A program made the translations under genes and the position numbers. Under the pieces are notes generated by a model. The model searched no databases and was not told the origin of the DNA. It was given only the letters and a program-made list of their open reading frames with translations. A stretch of DNA of 18,782 nt from CAZBGL01 sp964491375 (GTDB taxonomy: Bacteria; Desulfobacterota; Deferrisomatia; Deferrisomatales; Deferrisomataceae), in the NCBI GenBank assembly GCA_964491375.1, contig CAZBGL010000338.1, positions 1-18,782 of the forward strand, given 5' to 3'. Positions 1 to 7,011 of this stretch are shown here, one piece after another; within the stretch, counting starts at the first letter, position 1, and each line of letters begins with the position of its first letter.

Positions 1-436
1 TCGGGGAGCTCGGGAGGCGGCAGCCGCCTGGCCTTCCGGCCCCTTCGCGACCCCGGCCCCCGGGCGGCGCTGACCTGGGTCCCCGTTGCGACCGTTGCGC
101 TCGTGGCGCGGGACGAAAGGGCGCCCGTTGCGCCGTGGCGAGGGGGCAGGGGATCCGGGGTGCGCGGCTCCGAAGGCCGCGAAGTCCGGTATCCTGTTTC
201 GCCGCGGCACCGTGCCGCTGGCGAGCCGGGTACCGGACCGCGGGTGGGGTGATGCCGGAGGGAAGCGGGAGGGGCCGCGGCGACCGTAGGCGGTGTGGCC
301 CTCGCGTCGCCGCGTCCTCCGGGTCCTGGCACGGGTGTTGGAGGCGGCGGCATCTTTTCCGTGTGTGGGAGCGGGCTTCGGCCCGCGACCCGGGCCGGAG
401 GGGCTCGAACCTGAAAGGAGCGAGGAGGGATCACCC
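1..436. other. Gene-poor leader upstream of hflX
   Basis: I find no convincing gene here. Several frames stay open because the GC content is high, but their translations are Arg/Gly/Pro-rich and match no family I know. One + frame is open from base 1 to about 252 and could be the tail of a gene starting outside the window; nothing in its composition supports this. The octamer CCGTTGCG occurs three times (83-90, 92-99, 125-132), the last two followed by similar CGTGGCG tracts. The right end holds the ribosome-binding site of hflX. No hfq, a common upstream neighbour of hflX, is visible. Confidence 0.5.
414..429 (+). promoter_or_regulatory. Double Shine-Dalgarno ahead of hflX ATC start
   Basis: Two purine-rich blocks, AAAGGAG (414-420) and GAGGAGGG (422-429), lie just upstream of the conserved hflX N-terminus. 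The second ends seven bases before the ATC at 437. No ATG, GTG or TTG stands at a workable distance from it in the hflX frame. This site therefore decides the start proposed for hflX. The reading is direct; the inference is that initiation happens at ATC. Confidence 0.6.
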
Positions 437-2128
437 ATCGCGCAGGTACAGGGTCACCTGATCGGTCTGAAAAAGAGCCAGGTGCGGGCGCTTGAACGCC
501 TGTACCGCCGGAAGGTGCCCCCCCAGGACCTGATCACCGCGGAACTGGCCGGCCAGATGACCCGGCTGAGCCGGGAGACCGGGCGGCAGATCGGAGTGCT
601 CGTCACCCGCGAGGGAGAGGTGGCCCACGTGGTGGTGGGCGACGAAGTGGGCATCCTGATCCCAGACCTTTCCCGGTACCGGCTCGGCCGGGGCAAGCTC
701 CGAGGCATTCGCTGCGTGCACACCCACCTGAGGGGGGAGCCCCTGAACGAAGACGACTTGGCGGATCTCACGCTGTTGCGGCTGGACGCCATGGCGGCAC
801 TGGGGGTCACGGCCGAGGGGCGGCCCGGGGTGTTCCACGTGGCCCACCTGCTTCCCCCCAATCCGTCGGCCGAGACGTACCGGGTGCTCCCTCCCAGGGA
901 CTTTTTTGCATTTCGGCTTCCGTTCGGCGAGTTCATCGCCGCGCTCGAGGACGAGATCGCCTCCCTCCAGGCGCCGACGCGGGCCGTGCGGTGGGAGGAG
1001 GACCGGGCCATCCTGATCCACGTGTCCGACCTGCCGAGGGAGGCGGCCGAGGCCCGGATCGAGGAGCTTCGGGAGCTGTGCCGCACCGCAGGGGTGCGGC
1101 CGGTGGAGGTGGTGGTCCAGCGGCTGAGGAAGGCGAACCCCCGGTACCTTCTCGGCGAGGGCAAGATGCGCCAGGTGGTGGCCTCGGCCCTCCAGAAGGG
1201 CGCGGACCTGCTGGTGTTCGATCAGGAACTCACCCCGGCGCAGGCCCGGGCCATCTCGGACATCGCAGAGGTCCGGGTGGTGGACCGCACACAACTCATC
1301 CTGGACGTGTTCGCGCGACGGGCCAGGACGCCCGACGGGAAGGTACAGGTGGAGCTCGCCCAGCTCCGGTACATCCTTCCGCGGCTCGCGGGCAAGGGCA
1401 CGGCCATGAGCCGACTCACCGGTGGCATCGGGGGCCGGGGCCCGGGGGAAACCAAGTTGGAGATCGACCGCCGCCGGGTTCGAGACCGGATCGCCCATCT
1501 CGAACGGCGCCTCAAGGACCTTTCCCGCGGGCGGGCCCAGAGACGCCGGCGCCGGGTGCGGGCCGGCGTGCCCATCGTCAGCATCGTGGGATACACGAAC
1601 GCGGGGAAGAGCACGCTCCTGAACGCCCTCACCCGGTCGGAGGTTTTTACCGAGGACCTGTTGTTCGCCACCCTCGACACCACCAGCCGACGGTTGCGTT
1701 TTCCACGGGAACGGGAGGTGATCGTCACCGACACGGTCGGGTTCCTGCGGGACCTTCCCCGGGGGCTGTTGGGCGCGTTCCGGGCCACCCTGGAAGAGCT
1801 CCACGACGCCGATCTGCTCCTCCACGTGGTGGACGTGTCCAACCCGGCTTTCGAGGAGCAGATCCGGGCCGTGGACCGATTGCTCGACGAACTGGGACTC
1901 TCCCGCAAGCCGGTGCTCCTGGTGTTCAACAAGGTCGACCGCCTTCCTCCCGGTCAGGGGGAACGCATGGCGGCTGCCTACGGCGCCGTGGCCGTATCGG
2001 CCCTGGACCCCTCCACGTTCAAGCCGCTCTTGCAGGCCCTGGAATCCCGGTTCTGGGCTCAAGAAACCTCAAGTGCGGGCCAGGGCGTGTCGAACCGGAG
2101 GAAAGCCGGGTGGGGAGTCGGGGAGTGA
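437..2128 (+). CDS. hflX: Ribosome-associated GTPase HflX, long form
   Basis: HflX is a cytoplasmic GTPase that binds the 50S subunit and splits stalled or stressed 70S ribosomes. The protein is about 563 residues from the ATC at 437, longer than E. coli HflX. An N-terminal extension (about 1-180) carries an HTH triplet at 95-97 and resembles a JAB/MPN fold. The HflX domain follows, with the glycine-rich GGIGGRGPGETKLE at 329-342, then the GTPase domain: G1 GYTNAGKST at 385-393, G3 DTVGF at 432-436, G4 NKVD at 498-501. The frame stays open back to a GTG at 293, but the residues encoded there (Arg/Pro/Gly-rich) do not look conserved. The strong SD at 422-429 and the homology-like start (AQVQGHLIGLKK) favour 437. 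The stop is 7 bases before the next gene, so the two are probably cotranscribed. Family assignment is very secure; the exact start is not. Confidence 0.95.
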   Translation: MAQVQGHLIGLKKSQVRALERLYRRKVPPQDLITAELAGQMTRLSRETGRQIGVLVTREGEVAHVVVGDEVGILIPDLSRYRLGRGKLRGIRCVHTHLRGEPLNEDDLADLTLLRLDAMAALGVTAEGRPGVFHVAHLLPPNPSAETYRVLPPRDFFAFRLPFGEFIAALEDEIASLQAPTRAVRWEEDRAILIHVSDLPREAAEARIEELRELCRTAGVRPVEVVVQRLRKANPRYLLGEGKMRQVVASALQKGADLLVFDQELTPAQARAISDIAEVRVVDRTQLILDVFARRARTPDGKVQVELAQLRYILPRLAGKGTAMSRLTGGIGGRGPGETKLEIDRRRVRDRIAHLERRLKDLSRGRAQRRRRRVRAGVPIVSIVGYTNAGKSTLLNALTRSEVFTEDLLFATLDTTSRRLRFPREREVIVTDTVGFLRDLPRGLLGAFRATLEELHDADLLLHVVDVSNPAFEEQIRAVDRLLDELGLSRKPVLLVFNKVDRLPPGQGERMAAAYGAVAVSALDPSTFKPLLQALESRFWAQETSSAGQGVSNRRKAGWGVGE

Positions 2129-2135
2129 TCGCGCC

Positions 2136-3770
2136 ATGGCGAGAGACGGATGGGTCGGAGTGGCCGCAGGAGCCGCGGGGGTGGTGGGTGCGGGCATGGC
2201 CTGGGCCGGGGCCGGATGGATCGGGGTAGGGCTAGCCGTCGCGGGTCTGGCCTTCGCATGGATGGAGAGAAAAAAGCGGGAGGATGTCGAGTCGTTGGCC
2301 CGGTTGGCGGAAACCGTGGCCCGGGACCCCTCCCATCGCCTGGCCCCGCTGTTCGAGGAAATCGTGAGCCTGTCGCATCGGCTGGAGGCACACGGCGAGG
2401 CTTCCCGCGAGGTGGTGCGCAGGCTCCAGGAGCATGCCACGCTGCTCGCCTGGGTGATCGACACCCTGGACCATGCCGTGGCCGGGGCCCATGAGGGCCT
2501 CGACGAGATGGGGGCCGCGGCGAAACGGGTGCGCGACCGGGCTGCGGCGGTACGGGAGATGAGCGCGGACGGGATGATGGCCGTGGACGACCTGGCCCGT
2601 GCCAGCGAACAACTGCACGCCGAGGCCGAGACGCTGAACCGCTCGGTGGAAGGTTCGACGGCCTCGATGGTCCAGATTCACCGCACCATGGCCGGGGTCC
2701 ACAGGGACCTGGACGAGGTCTCCGACGCGAGCGACCGGACCTTTGCGTTCATCGTCCAGGTGGGGAGGGCCATGGGGTCGGTGCGGGAACGTATTGAGCG
2801 GAGCCTCGAGCGCTTCCAGCAGATGGAGGCCCATGCGGCCCAGGGGCGGGGATCTGTGGACCGGGTGCGCGGCGGCATCGAGCGCATCCGGCACGCCTCG
2901 GAGCGGATGGTGCGCTCGGTCCAGTCGCTGGCCGAGCAAAGCCGAGAGATCGAGGGGATCCTCGAGATCATCACCGATGTTGCCGAGGAGACGGGCCTGT
3001 TGTCCCTCAACGCGGCCATCCTCGCGGCCCAGGCCGGTGAAAAGGGCACGGCGTTCGGCGTGGTGGCCGACCAGATCCGGGCGCTGGCCCGACGCACCCG
3101 CGACAACGCGACGCGGATCGCCCGGTTGGTGGAGGGGGTGCAGGCCCACATCGCCGAGGCGAACCGGGGGATCGAAGAGAACCTGGAGGCCGTGGAAGAG
3201 GGCCTCGCCCTGGGGCAGCAGGCCTCCGAGGCCATCCGGCGTATCGAGCAGGTGGTGTCGGCCTCCGTGGAAGAGGCCCGGGGGATTGCCGTCAGCGTTC
3301 TGGAGCAGGACGAGCAGGCCCGGACCATGGTGGATGCGGCCGGCCGGGTGAACGAGAGCCTCCACAGGGTGGCGGAGAGCATCCACCGGGGCATGGAGGA
3401 AATGGAGGACGTCCGGGGACGGGTCCAGGGGCTGGGGACCCTGAGCGAGGCGCTCCGGGAGGCGGCGGAGCGCCAACGGGAGATGGGCCGGAAGATGGCG
3501 GACCTCATGCACGGGGTGGTGGGGCAGGTGGAGGACATTCAAAAGCTGCTCGACGAACAGGACAAGGCCGCCGAGGAGCTCACCGAACACCTGACCGCTG
3601 TGGTCAGTTCTGCCGGGAGTACCGGCGAGAGCCTCCAACAGATCCACGCGGCCGTTCGCAGGCTGGTGGAGGAGGCCGACGGCCTGCGGGCGGACGTCCG
3701 TCGGCTCCTGGGCTCTGAGAGCGGTCCGCGGGAACAGGAGGAGGGAGATGGCCAAAGCGGAGGCGCCTAA
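2136..3770 (+). CDS. Membrane-anchored chemoreceptor-like (MCP signalling domain) protein
   Basis: 544 residues from an ATG preceded by GGGGAG. Two closely spaced Gly/Ala-rich hydrophobic segments (about 7-42) form a membrane hairpin with almost no periplasmic loop. The rest is a long coiled coil with the MCP hairpin tip at about 282-312: SLNAAILAAQAGEKG followed by FGVVADQIRALARRT. In classical receptors this tip contacts CheA and CheW. I see no ligand-binding domain, no clear HAMP domain and no C-terminal CheR-tethering pentapeptide, so any signal must be sensed in the membrane, in the cytoplasm or through partners. Compared with Tsr, the conserved tip Glu385 and Arg388 are replaced by Leu and Gln. 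That fits a non-classical group of MCP-like proteins. Its role in chemotaxis is unproven, and no che genes are nearby. It lies between hflX and a thioesterase gene, overlapping the latter by 23 bases. Confidence 0.85.
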   Translation: MARDGWVGVAAGAAGVVGAGMAWAGAGWIGVGLAVAGLAFAWMERKKREDVESLARLAETVARDPSHRLAPLFEEIVSLSHRLEAHGEASREVVRRLQEHATLLAWVIDTLDHAVAGAHEGLDEMGAAAKRVRDRAAAVREMSADGMMAVDDLARASEQLHAEAETLNRSVEGSTASMVQIHRTMAGVHRDLDEVSDASDRTFAFIVQVGRAMGSVRERIERSLERFQQMEAHAAQGRGSVDRVRGGIERIRHASERMVRSVQSLAEQSREIEGILEIITDVAEETGLLSLNAAILAAQAGEKGTAFGVVADQIRALARRTRDNATRIARLVEGVQAHIAEANRGIEENLEAVEEGLALGQQASEAIRRIEQVVSASVEEARGIAVSVLEQDEQARTMVDAAGRVNESLHRVAESIHRGMEEMEDVRGRVQGLGTLSEALREAAERQREMGRKMADLMHGVVGQVEDIQKLLDEQDKAAEELTEHLTAVVSSAGSTGESLQQIHAAVRRLVEEADGLRADVRRLLGSESGPREQEEGDGQSGGA

Positions 3771-4281
3771 GGGAGAGACGGCCCAAGGCGGACGCACCGT
3801 GTCCGAGACCCGCGTCCAGGTGGCCCAGCTCATGATGCCCCACCACGCGAACCCTGCGGGCAACGTGCACGGCGGGGCCATCATGAAGATGATCGACGAT
3901 GCTGCGGGCATCGTGGCGATCCGCCACGCTCGGGGGAACGCGGTGACCGCCAGCATCGACCGGCTCGACTTCCACGCCCCGGTTTACGTGGGGGATCTGG
4001 TCGTGCTGAAGGCGTCCCTGAACTACGTGGGCCGAACCAGCATGGAGGTGGGGGTACGGGTGGAGGCCGAGGACCTGCGCACGGGCGAGGTGAGGCATAC
4101 GGCGTCCGCCTACCTCACCTTCGTGGCTCTGGACGCATCGGGCCGGCCTCGGCCGGTGCCCCCTCTGATCCTCGAGACCGACGAGGACCGCCGCCGGTGG
4201 GAAGCGGCCCAGCTCCGCCGCGAAGAGCGCCTGCGCACCCGCAAGGCCCTGCGGCGAGAGGGGTTGATGCGACGGGGATGA
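3748..4281 (+). CDS. Acyl-CoA thioesterase, hotdog fold (YciA/BACH type)
   Basis: 177 residues. Enzymes of this family hydrolyse acyl-CoA thioesters to free acid and CoA in the cytoplasm. The hotdog signature is clear: NPAGNVHGGAIMKMIDDAAG at about 35-54, with the HGG turn at 41-43 and the candidate catalytic Asp at 50/51. The strand segments SIDRLDFHAPVYVGDLV and YVGRTSMEVGV follow, as in YciA. The C-terminal tail (about 145-177) is Arg/Glu-rich and predicted helical, longer than in the minimal E. coli enzyme. The ATG has an excellent SD (AGGAGGAGGGAG) placed inside the end of the chemoreceptor gene, giving a 23-base overlap and probable translational coupling. Substrate chain length cannot be read from the sequence. 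Confidence 0.9.
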   Translation: MAKAEAPKGETAQGGRTVSETRVQVAQLMMPHHANPAGNVHGGAIMKMIDDAAGIVAIRHARGNAVTASIDRLDFHAPVYVGDLVVLKASLNYVGRTSMEVGVRVEAEDLRTGEVRHTASAYLTFVALDASGRPRPVPPLILETDEDRRRWEAAQLRREERLRTRKALRREGLMRRG

Positions 4282-4303
4282 GCCCCTGGGCTCAAAACCC
4301 CAG
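4280..4303. terminator. Small hairpins between convergent genes
   Basis: GAGCCC-CT-GGGCTC (4280-4293) forms a 6-bp inverted repeat right at the converging stops of the thioesterase and the small membrane protein. An overlapping alternative pairs CTGGG (4286-4290) with CCCAG (4299-4303). There is no proper U-tract on either side, so terminator function is only suggested by position. Confidence 0.3.
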
Positions 4304-4567
4304 CCTGCCGGTAAGGAGGAAGTTCACCAAGGCCACGAGTACGGCCGATCCCACCACAATCGTGGAGACGAGGTAGAGGAGGGTGCGGACCATCTCCAGG
4401 TCCAGGGTCACGGTCTCCCGGTGGCGGTACAGGTCCACCCCGATCACCACCAGGGCCGCCGCCGTGCAGGCGGGCACCACCCACCCCCACCCCCCCGTCC
4501 GGGCGCTCCCCGCCAGGATCGCCCCCCCGAGCACCCAATAGCCGATCGAAAGGATCTTGGCCGCCAT
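4292..4567 (-). CDS. Small three-helix membrane protein, function unknown
   Basis: 91 residues from the ATG whose complement lies at 4565-4567; an alternative in-frame ATG three codons upstream (4576) would add MVL. Three hydrophobic stretches are visible: about 5-22, 26-46 and 58-86. The charged segment DLYRHRETVTLDLE links helices two and three. I recognise no family. The gene is divergent from the core MetE-like gene, and the two start codons interlock in a single CATG. Its leader and any promoter therefore lie inside the first codons of that neighbour. The SD is weak (GGATGG-like). It converges on the thioesterase gene, with a gap of about 10 bases. Its composition, clearly membrane-protein-like, is the main argument that it is real. 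Confidence 0.65.
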   Translation of the reverse strand: MAAKILSIGYWVLGGAILAGSARTGGWGWVVPACTAAALVVIGVDLYRHRETVTLDLEMVRTLLYLVSTIVVGSAVLVALVNFLLTGRLGF

Positions 4568-5636
4568 GAGCACCATCCAACCGCCCGACAATCGCTCCCC
4601 GGCCTCCGTTCGGTTCGAGCCCCGGGGGTTGGCCACAGGCGTGGGTAGCCTGCCCCACCGGTCGCCCGACGAGGCCGTGGATCTGGTCCTTCGCCATCTG
4701 CCCGAGATCCCGTTCTGGCCCCAGTTGCCCCGGAGAAGCCCCCTGGAGTCCATGACCTTCCAGTATCTGGAAGGGTTCCCGGCCCCCAACGGGCGCGTGC
4801 CCCCCCCCGAGGGGGCGGCCGGGGCCTTGGAGGCGTTCTACCGGGCGGCGCTGGCCGACGATCTGGAGTCGTTTGCGATCTCGGTCCAGCGGGCCCCTGG
4901 ATTGTACGTCCTGGAGGAAAGGCTCGTCCAGGCAAAGCCGGCGGCTCTGCGCTACGTGAAGGGGCACGTGACCGGGCCGGTGACCCTGTGCTCGTCTCTC
5001 AAGGATCCCGAGGGGCGCGAGGTGCTCCACGACGACGCCTTCCGGGAGGCGGTGGGATGGCTGGTGGCCCTGAAGATCCGGTGGCAGGTGCGGCGTCTGG
5101 CCCGCGTCGGCGTGCCGGTGATCGTGTTCCTGGACGAACCGGTCATGGAGGTGTTCGGGTCGGCCTATTCCAGCCTGACCCGGGAGCGGGTGCTGGATCT
5201 ATGGCGCCCGTCGGTGGAGGCTGCGGAGGCCGAGGGGGCCCTCCTGGGCATCCATTGTTGCGGCAACACGGACTGGGGACTCCTGTTCGAAAGCGGCGCC
5301 CGGATCGTCAACTTCGACGCCTACCACTTCTTGGATCGGATGCTCCTCTATCCGGAGCAGGCCGCAGGGTTCCTGGAACGGGGCGGGGCGATCGCATGGG
5401 GCATCGTCCCCACGTCGGAAGAGGCCCGATCCGTGGACGCGGACGCCCTGCTGAGGAGGCTGGATCGGGCGATGGAAGGGTTCGCCCGGGCCGGGGTGGA
5501 CGAGGGAACGCTGCGCCGGGGGTGCCTGCTCACACCCTCTTGCGGCATGGGAAGTCTGGAAGAGGACCTGGCCCGTCGGATCTTGGGACTGCTCCAGGAG
5601 GTTTCGGCCCGTTTTCGAAGGGAGTGGGGTGGCTGA
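4566..5636 (+). CDS. Core MetE-like / UROD-fold zinc enzyme, probable methyltransferase
   Basis: 356 residues, about the size of the C-terminal half of MetE, and lacking the N-terminal half. The motif TGVGSLPH (24-31) is typical of MetE/UROD-like proteins. Candidate zinc ligands match the MetE site: H230 and C232 in IHCCGNTDW, and C326 in TPSCGMGS. MetE's fourth ligand (Glu) may be D251 here. A FLDEP loop at 188-192 is also typical. The family includes core methionine synthases that use methyl donors other than methyltetrahydrofolate-polyglutamate, but also many uncharacterised members. A role in methionine synthesis or another thiol methylation is therefore inference. The ATG at 4566 overlaps the divergent small membrane gene in a shared CATG; a TTG at 4557 is the alternative start. 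AAGGA at 4549-4553 is the only SD candidate. Confidence 0.8.
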   Translation: MSTIQPPDNRSPASVRFEPRGLATGVGSLPHRSPDEAVDLVLRHLPEIPFWPQLPRRSPLESMTFQYLEGFPAPNGRVPPPEGAAGALEAFYRAALADDLESFAISVQRAPGLYVLEERLVQAKPAALRYVKGHVTGPVTLCSSLKDPEGREVLHDDAFREAVGWLVALKIRWQVRRLARVGVPVIVFLDEPVMEVFGSAYSSLTRERVLDLWRPSVEAAEAEGALLGIHCCGNTDWGLLFESGARIVNFDAYHFLDRMLLYPEQAAGFLERGGAIAWGIVPTSEEARSVDADALLRRLDRAMEGFARAGVDEGTLRRGCLLTPSCGMGSLEEDLARRILGLLQEVSARFRREWGG

Positions 5637-5663
5637 CGCCGGCCGAAGGGGCACGGCTCGGGG

Positions 5664-5730
5664 TGGGCCCCCTGGCCATGGGGAACGTGGGGCCCAGCCC
5701 GGGGCCCGTTTCCGCTCGGGGCCCCGGGTT
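5664..5730. terminator. Tandem GC-rich hairpins after the MetE-like gene
   Basis: Two consecutive inverted repeats lie in the convergent spacer. TGGGCCCC (5664-5671) pairs with GGGGCCCA (5689-5696). CCCGGGGCCC (5698-5707) pairs perfectly with GGGCCCCGGG (5719-5728) around an 11-base loop. Neither is followed by a U-tract. They probably act as transcript ends or stabilisers for the upstream + gene. Confidence 0.45.
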
Positions 5731-5758
5731 CGTGATCAGGGATCGGAGGACAGTCGTC

Positions 5759-5774
5759 GGGGGCCAGAGCCCCC
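5759..5774. terminator. Hairpin downstream of the TPR gene
   Basis: GGGGGC-CAGA-GCCCCC is a perfect 6-bp stem with a 4-base loop. It lies about 35 bases past the stop of the minus-strand TPR gene. There is no U-run, so it is a modest terminator candidate for that gene. Confidence 0.35.
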
Positions 5775-5809
5775 GTCCCGCCGTTTGCCGTCTGAGTTCG
5801 ATTTTTGCG

Positions 5810-6856
5810 TCAGCCCACCGGGCGTCGCCTGTGAAAGTCCACCGGGATCACCACCCCCCGGGGGGTGTTCGGCGCACCGGCAGGTGCGTCGGGTGCGGCC
5901 GCAGAGGACTCGAACGGATCCGGTGCCTCCATGAGCTGCCGTATCTTGCGGTAGCGGCGGGCCAGCACCCCGGTGGACACGCCCCAATGGGCCGCCACCT
6001 CGGCCCGGCGTACGGTGTGCCCCAGCATCCGGTGCCCCGTCCAGGCGAGCGCCGCGGCCCAGGCAGGATCGAGCGAGGGGGTGGGCGTCACCGTTGCCAC
6101 GATGTCCGCCCACACACCCTCGAGCAGGAGGATCTCCAGATGGCTGGCCCCGTTGTCCCGAAGCCAGCGGCGCAACCGGCGGAGGACCTGCCTCTCCGGC
6201 GGGGCCAGCCGGCTCCGCTGGGCGCGGATCTCGGGAAGGAGCGCCCGGATTTCGTCGCGCTCCGACCCGTGGTTCTGCCGGCTCTCCTCCACGATGCGCA
6301 GCGCCTCGCGGATGTCGGGGTCGTCCGGGGCCAGCGCCAGGGCGGTTCTCAGGTGGTACTCGCTCTCGTCCCACCGGCCCTCTACGGCCAAGATGAGCCC
6401 CAGGTCGGCGTGGGCGGGGTGATAGTCGGGATGGAGGTGCACGGCCCGCTTCAGCAGGGCCTTCCCCCGATGCCGTGCACCGCTCTGGAACAGCACCCAT
6501 CCCAGGGCGCATAGGCATCCCGGATGCTCGGGAGCCTGCTCCAAGGCCGCCTCCAGGGCCTGGCGGGCCTCCTTCCACCGGCGGGTCCGCACCAGGGCAT
6601 CGGACAGGATCATCCGAAAATGGGGATTGGACGGGTCCAGGGACACGAGCCGCTCCAGGGACGGCAGCGCCTCCTCGGACCGCTCGGACTCCAAGAGCGC
6701 CAGACCCCGGTAATAGGCACAGAACGTCTGGATCTCCGGGGAGGCTTCGGATCCCAGGAGTCGTTCGATCCGGTCCGACAGCGGGGGGATGGCCTCCCAG
6801 TCCTCCTGGGCGGCGTGGGACTCGATGAGGCGGCACAGCAGGGTCACGTCGATCAT
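5810..6856 (-). CDS. TPR protein with C-terminal helix-turn-helix-like segment
   Basis: 348 residues. About four tetratricopeptide repeats cover 42-177, with typical spacing of ALxLxP or LDPSN ends (for example ALALAPDDPD near 172-181). A charged linker (about 190-235) and a separate C-terminal domain follow. In that domain, 283-306 (RRAEVAAHWGVSTGVLARRY) has the look of a helix-turn-helix, and the tail is Ala/Pro-rich. No signal peptide or membrane helix is present, so it should be cytoplasmic. TPRs usually bind partner proteins; the HTH may bind nucleic acid or simply pack as a helical bundle. The specific role is unknown. GGTGATT just upstream of the ATG matches the anti-SD. The gene stands alone, divergent from the hotdog-antiporter operon. 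Confidence 0.85.
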   Translation of the reverse strand: MIDVTLLCRLIESHAAQEDWEAIPPLSDRIERLLGSEASPEIQTFCAYYRGLALLESERSEEALPSLERLVSLDPSNPHFRMILSDALVRTRRWKEARQALEAALEQAPEHPGCLCALGWVLFQSGARHRGKALLKRAVHLHPDYHPAHADLGLILAVEGRWDESEYHLRTALALAPDDPDIREALRIVEESRQNHGSERDEIRALLPEIRAQRSRLAPPERQVLRRLRRWLRDNGASHLEILLLEGVWADIVATVTPTPSLDPAWAAALAWTGHRMLGHTVRRAEVAAHWGVSTGVLARRYRKIRQLMEAPDPFESSAAAPDAPAGAPNTPRGVVIPVDFHRRRPVG

Positions 6857-6894
6857 GGAATCACCGGGGTCGTGGGCGGAAAAGGGGCGGGCGG

Positions 6895-6924
6895 ACTATA
6901 CAGAAAACGACCCGGCCGGCACAA
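6895..6924 (-). promoter_or_regulatory. Candidate promoter of the TPR gene
   Basis: On the minus strand, TTGTGC (complement of 6919-6924), an 18-base spacer and TATAGT (complement of 6895-6900) approximate a sigma70 promoter. The -10 matches 5 of 6 bases and the -35 only 3 of 6. The predicted start would leave a leader of about 30 bases to the ATG at 6856. Confidence 0.35.
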
Positions 6925-6941
6925 GCGGGAAAACGCCGGGC

Positions 6942-6967
6942 AAACCCGGAGGGTTTCCGGGTATACT
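6942..6967 (+). promoter_or_regulatory. Inverted repeat and -10-like box before the hotdog-antiporter operon
   Basis: AAACCC-GGA-GGGTTT (6942-6956) is a perfect 15-base inverted repeat. It ends five bases before TATACT (6962-6967), a good -10 match. No convincing -35 exists at 16-18 bases, so a regulator bound at the repeat could activate or repress. The leader to the ATG at 7012 would be about 38 bases. This is a visual call only. Confidence 0.3.
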
Positions 6968-7011
6968 CGGCTCGCCATCATTCCAGGCACGGGAGCGGGA
7001 AGGAGGAGAAC

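Noticed and set aside
1..252. Possible tail of an upstream + gene in frame 1
   Set aside because: Open frame but no recognisable motif and biased composition; not enough to call a gene.
293..436. N-terminal extension of HflX from GTG 293
   Set aside because: Arg/Pro/Gly-rich, no SD, and the strong SD lies inside it; kept only as an alternative start.
431..2062. Long open frame on the minus strand opposite hflX
   Set aside because: His/Pro/Gly/Arg-rich translation with no family motifs; it mirrors the codon bias of the secure hflX gene.
2232..3956. Long minus-strand frame opposite the chemoreceptor gene
   Set aside because: Shadow of a strongly biased coding region; no SD, no domain, and it runs across two real genes.
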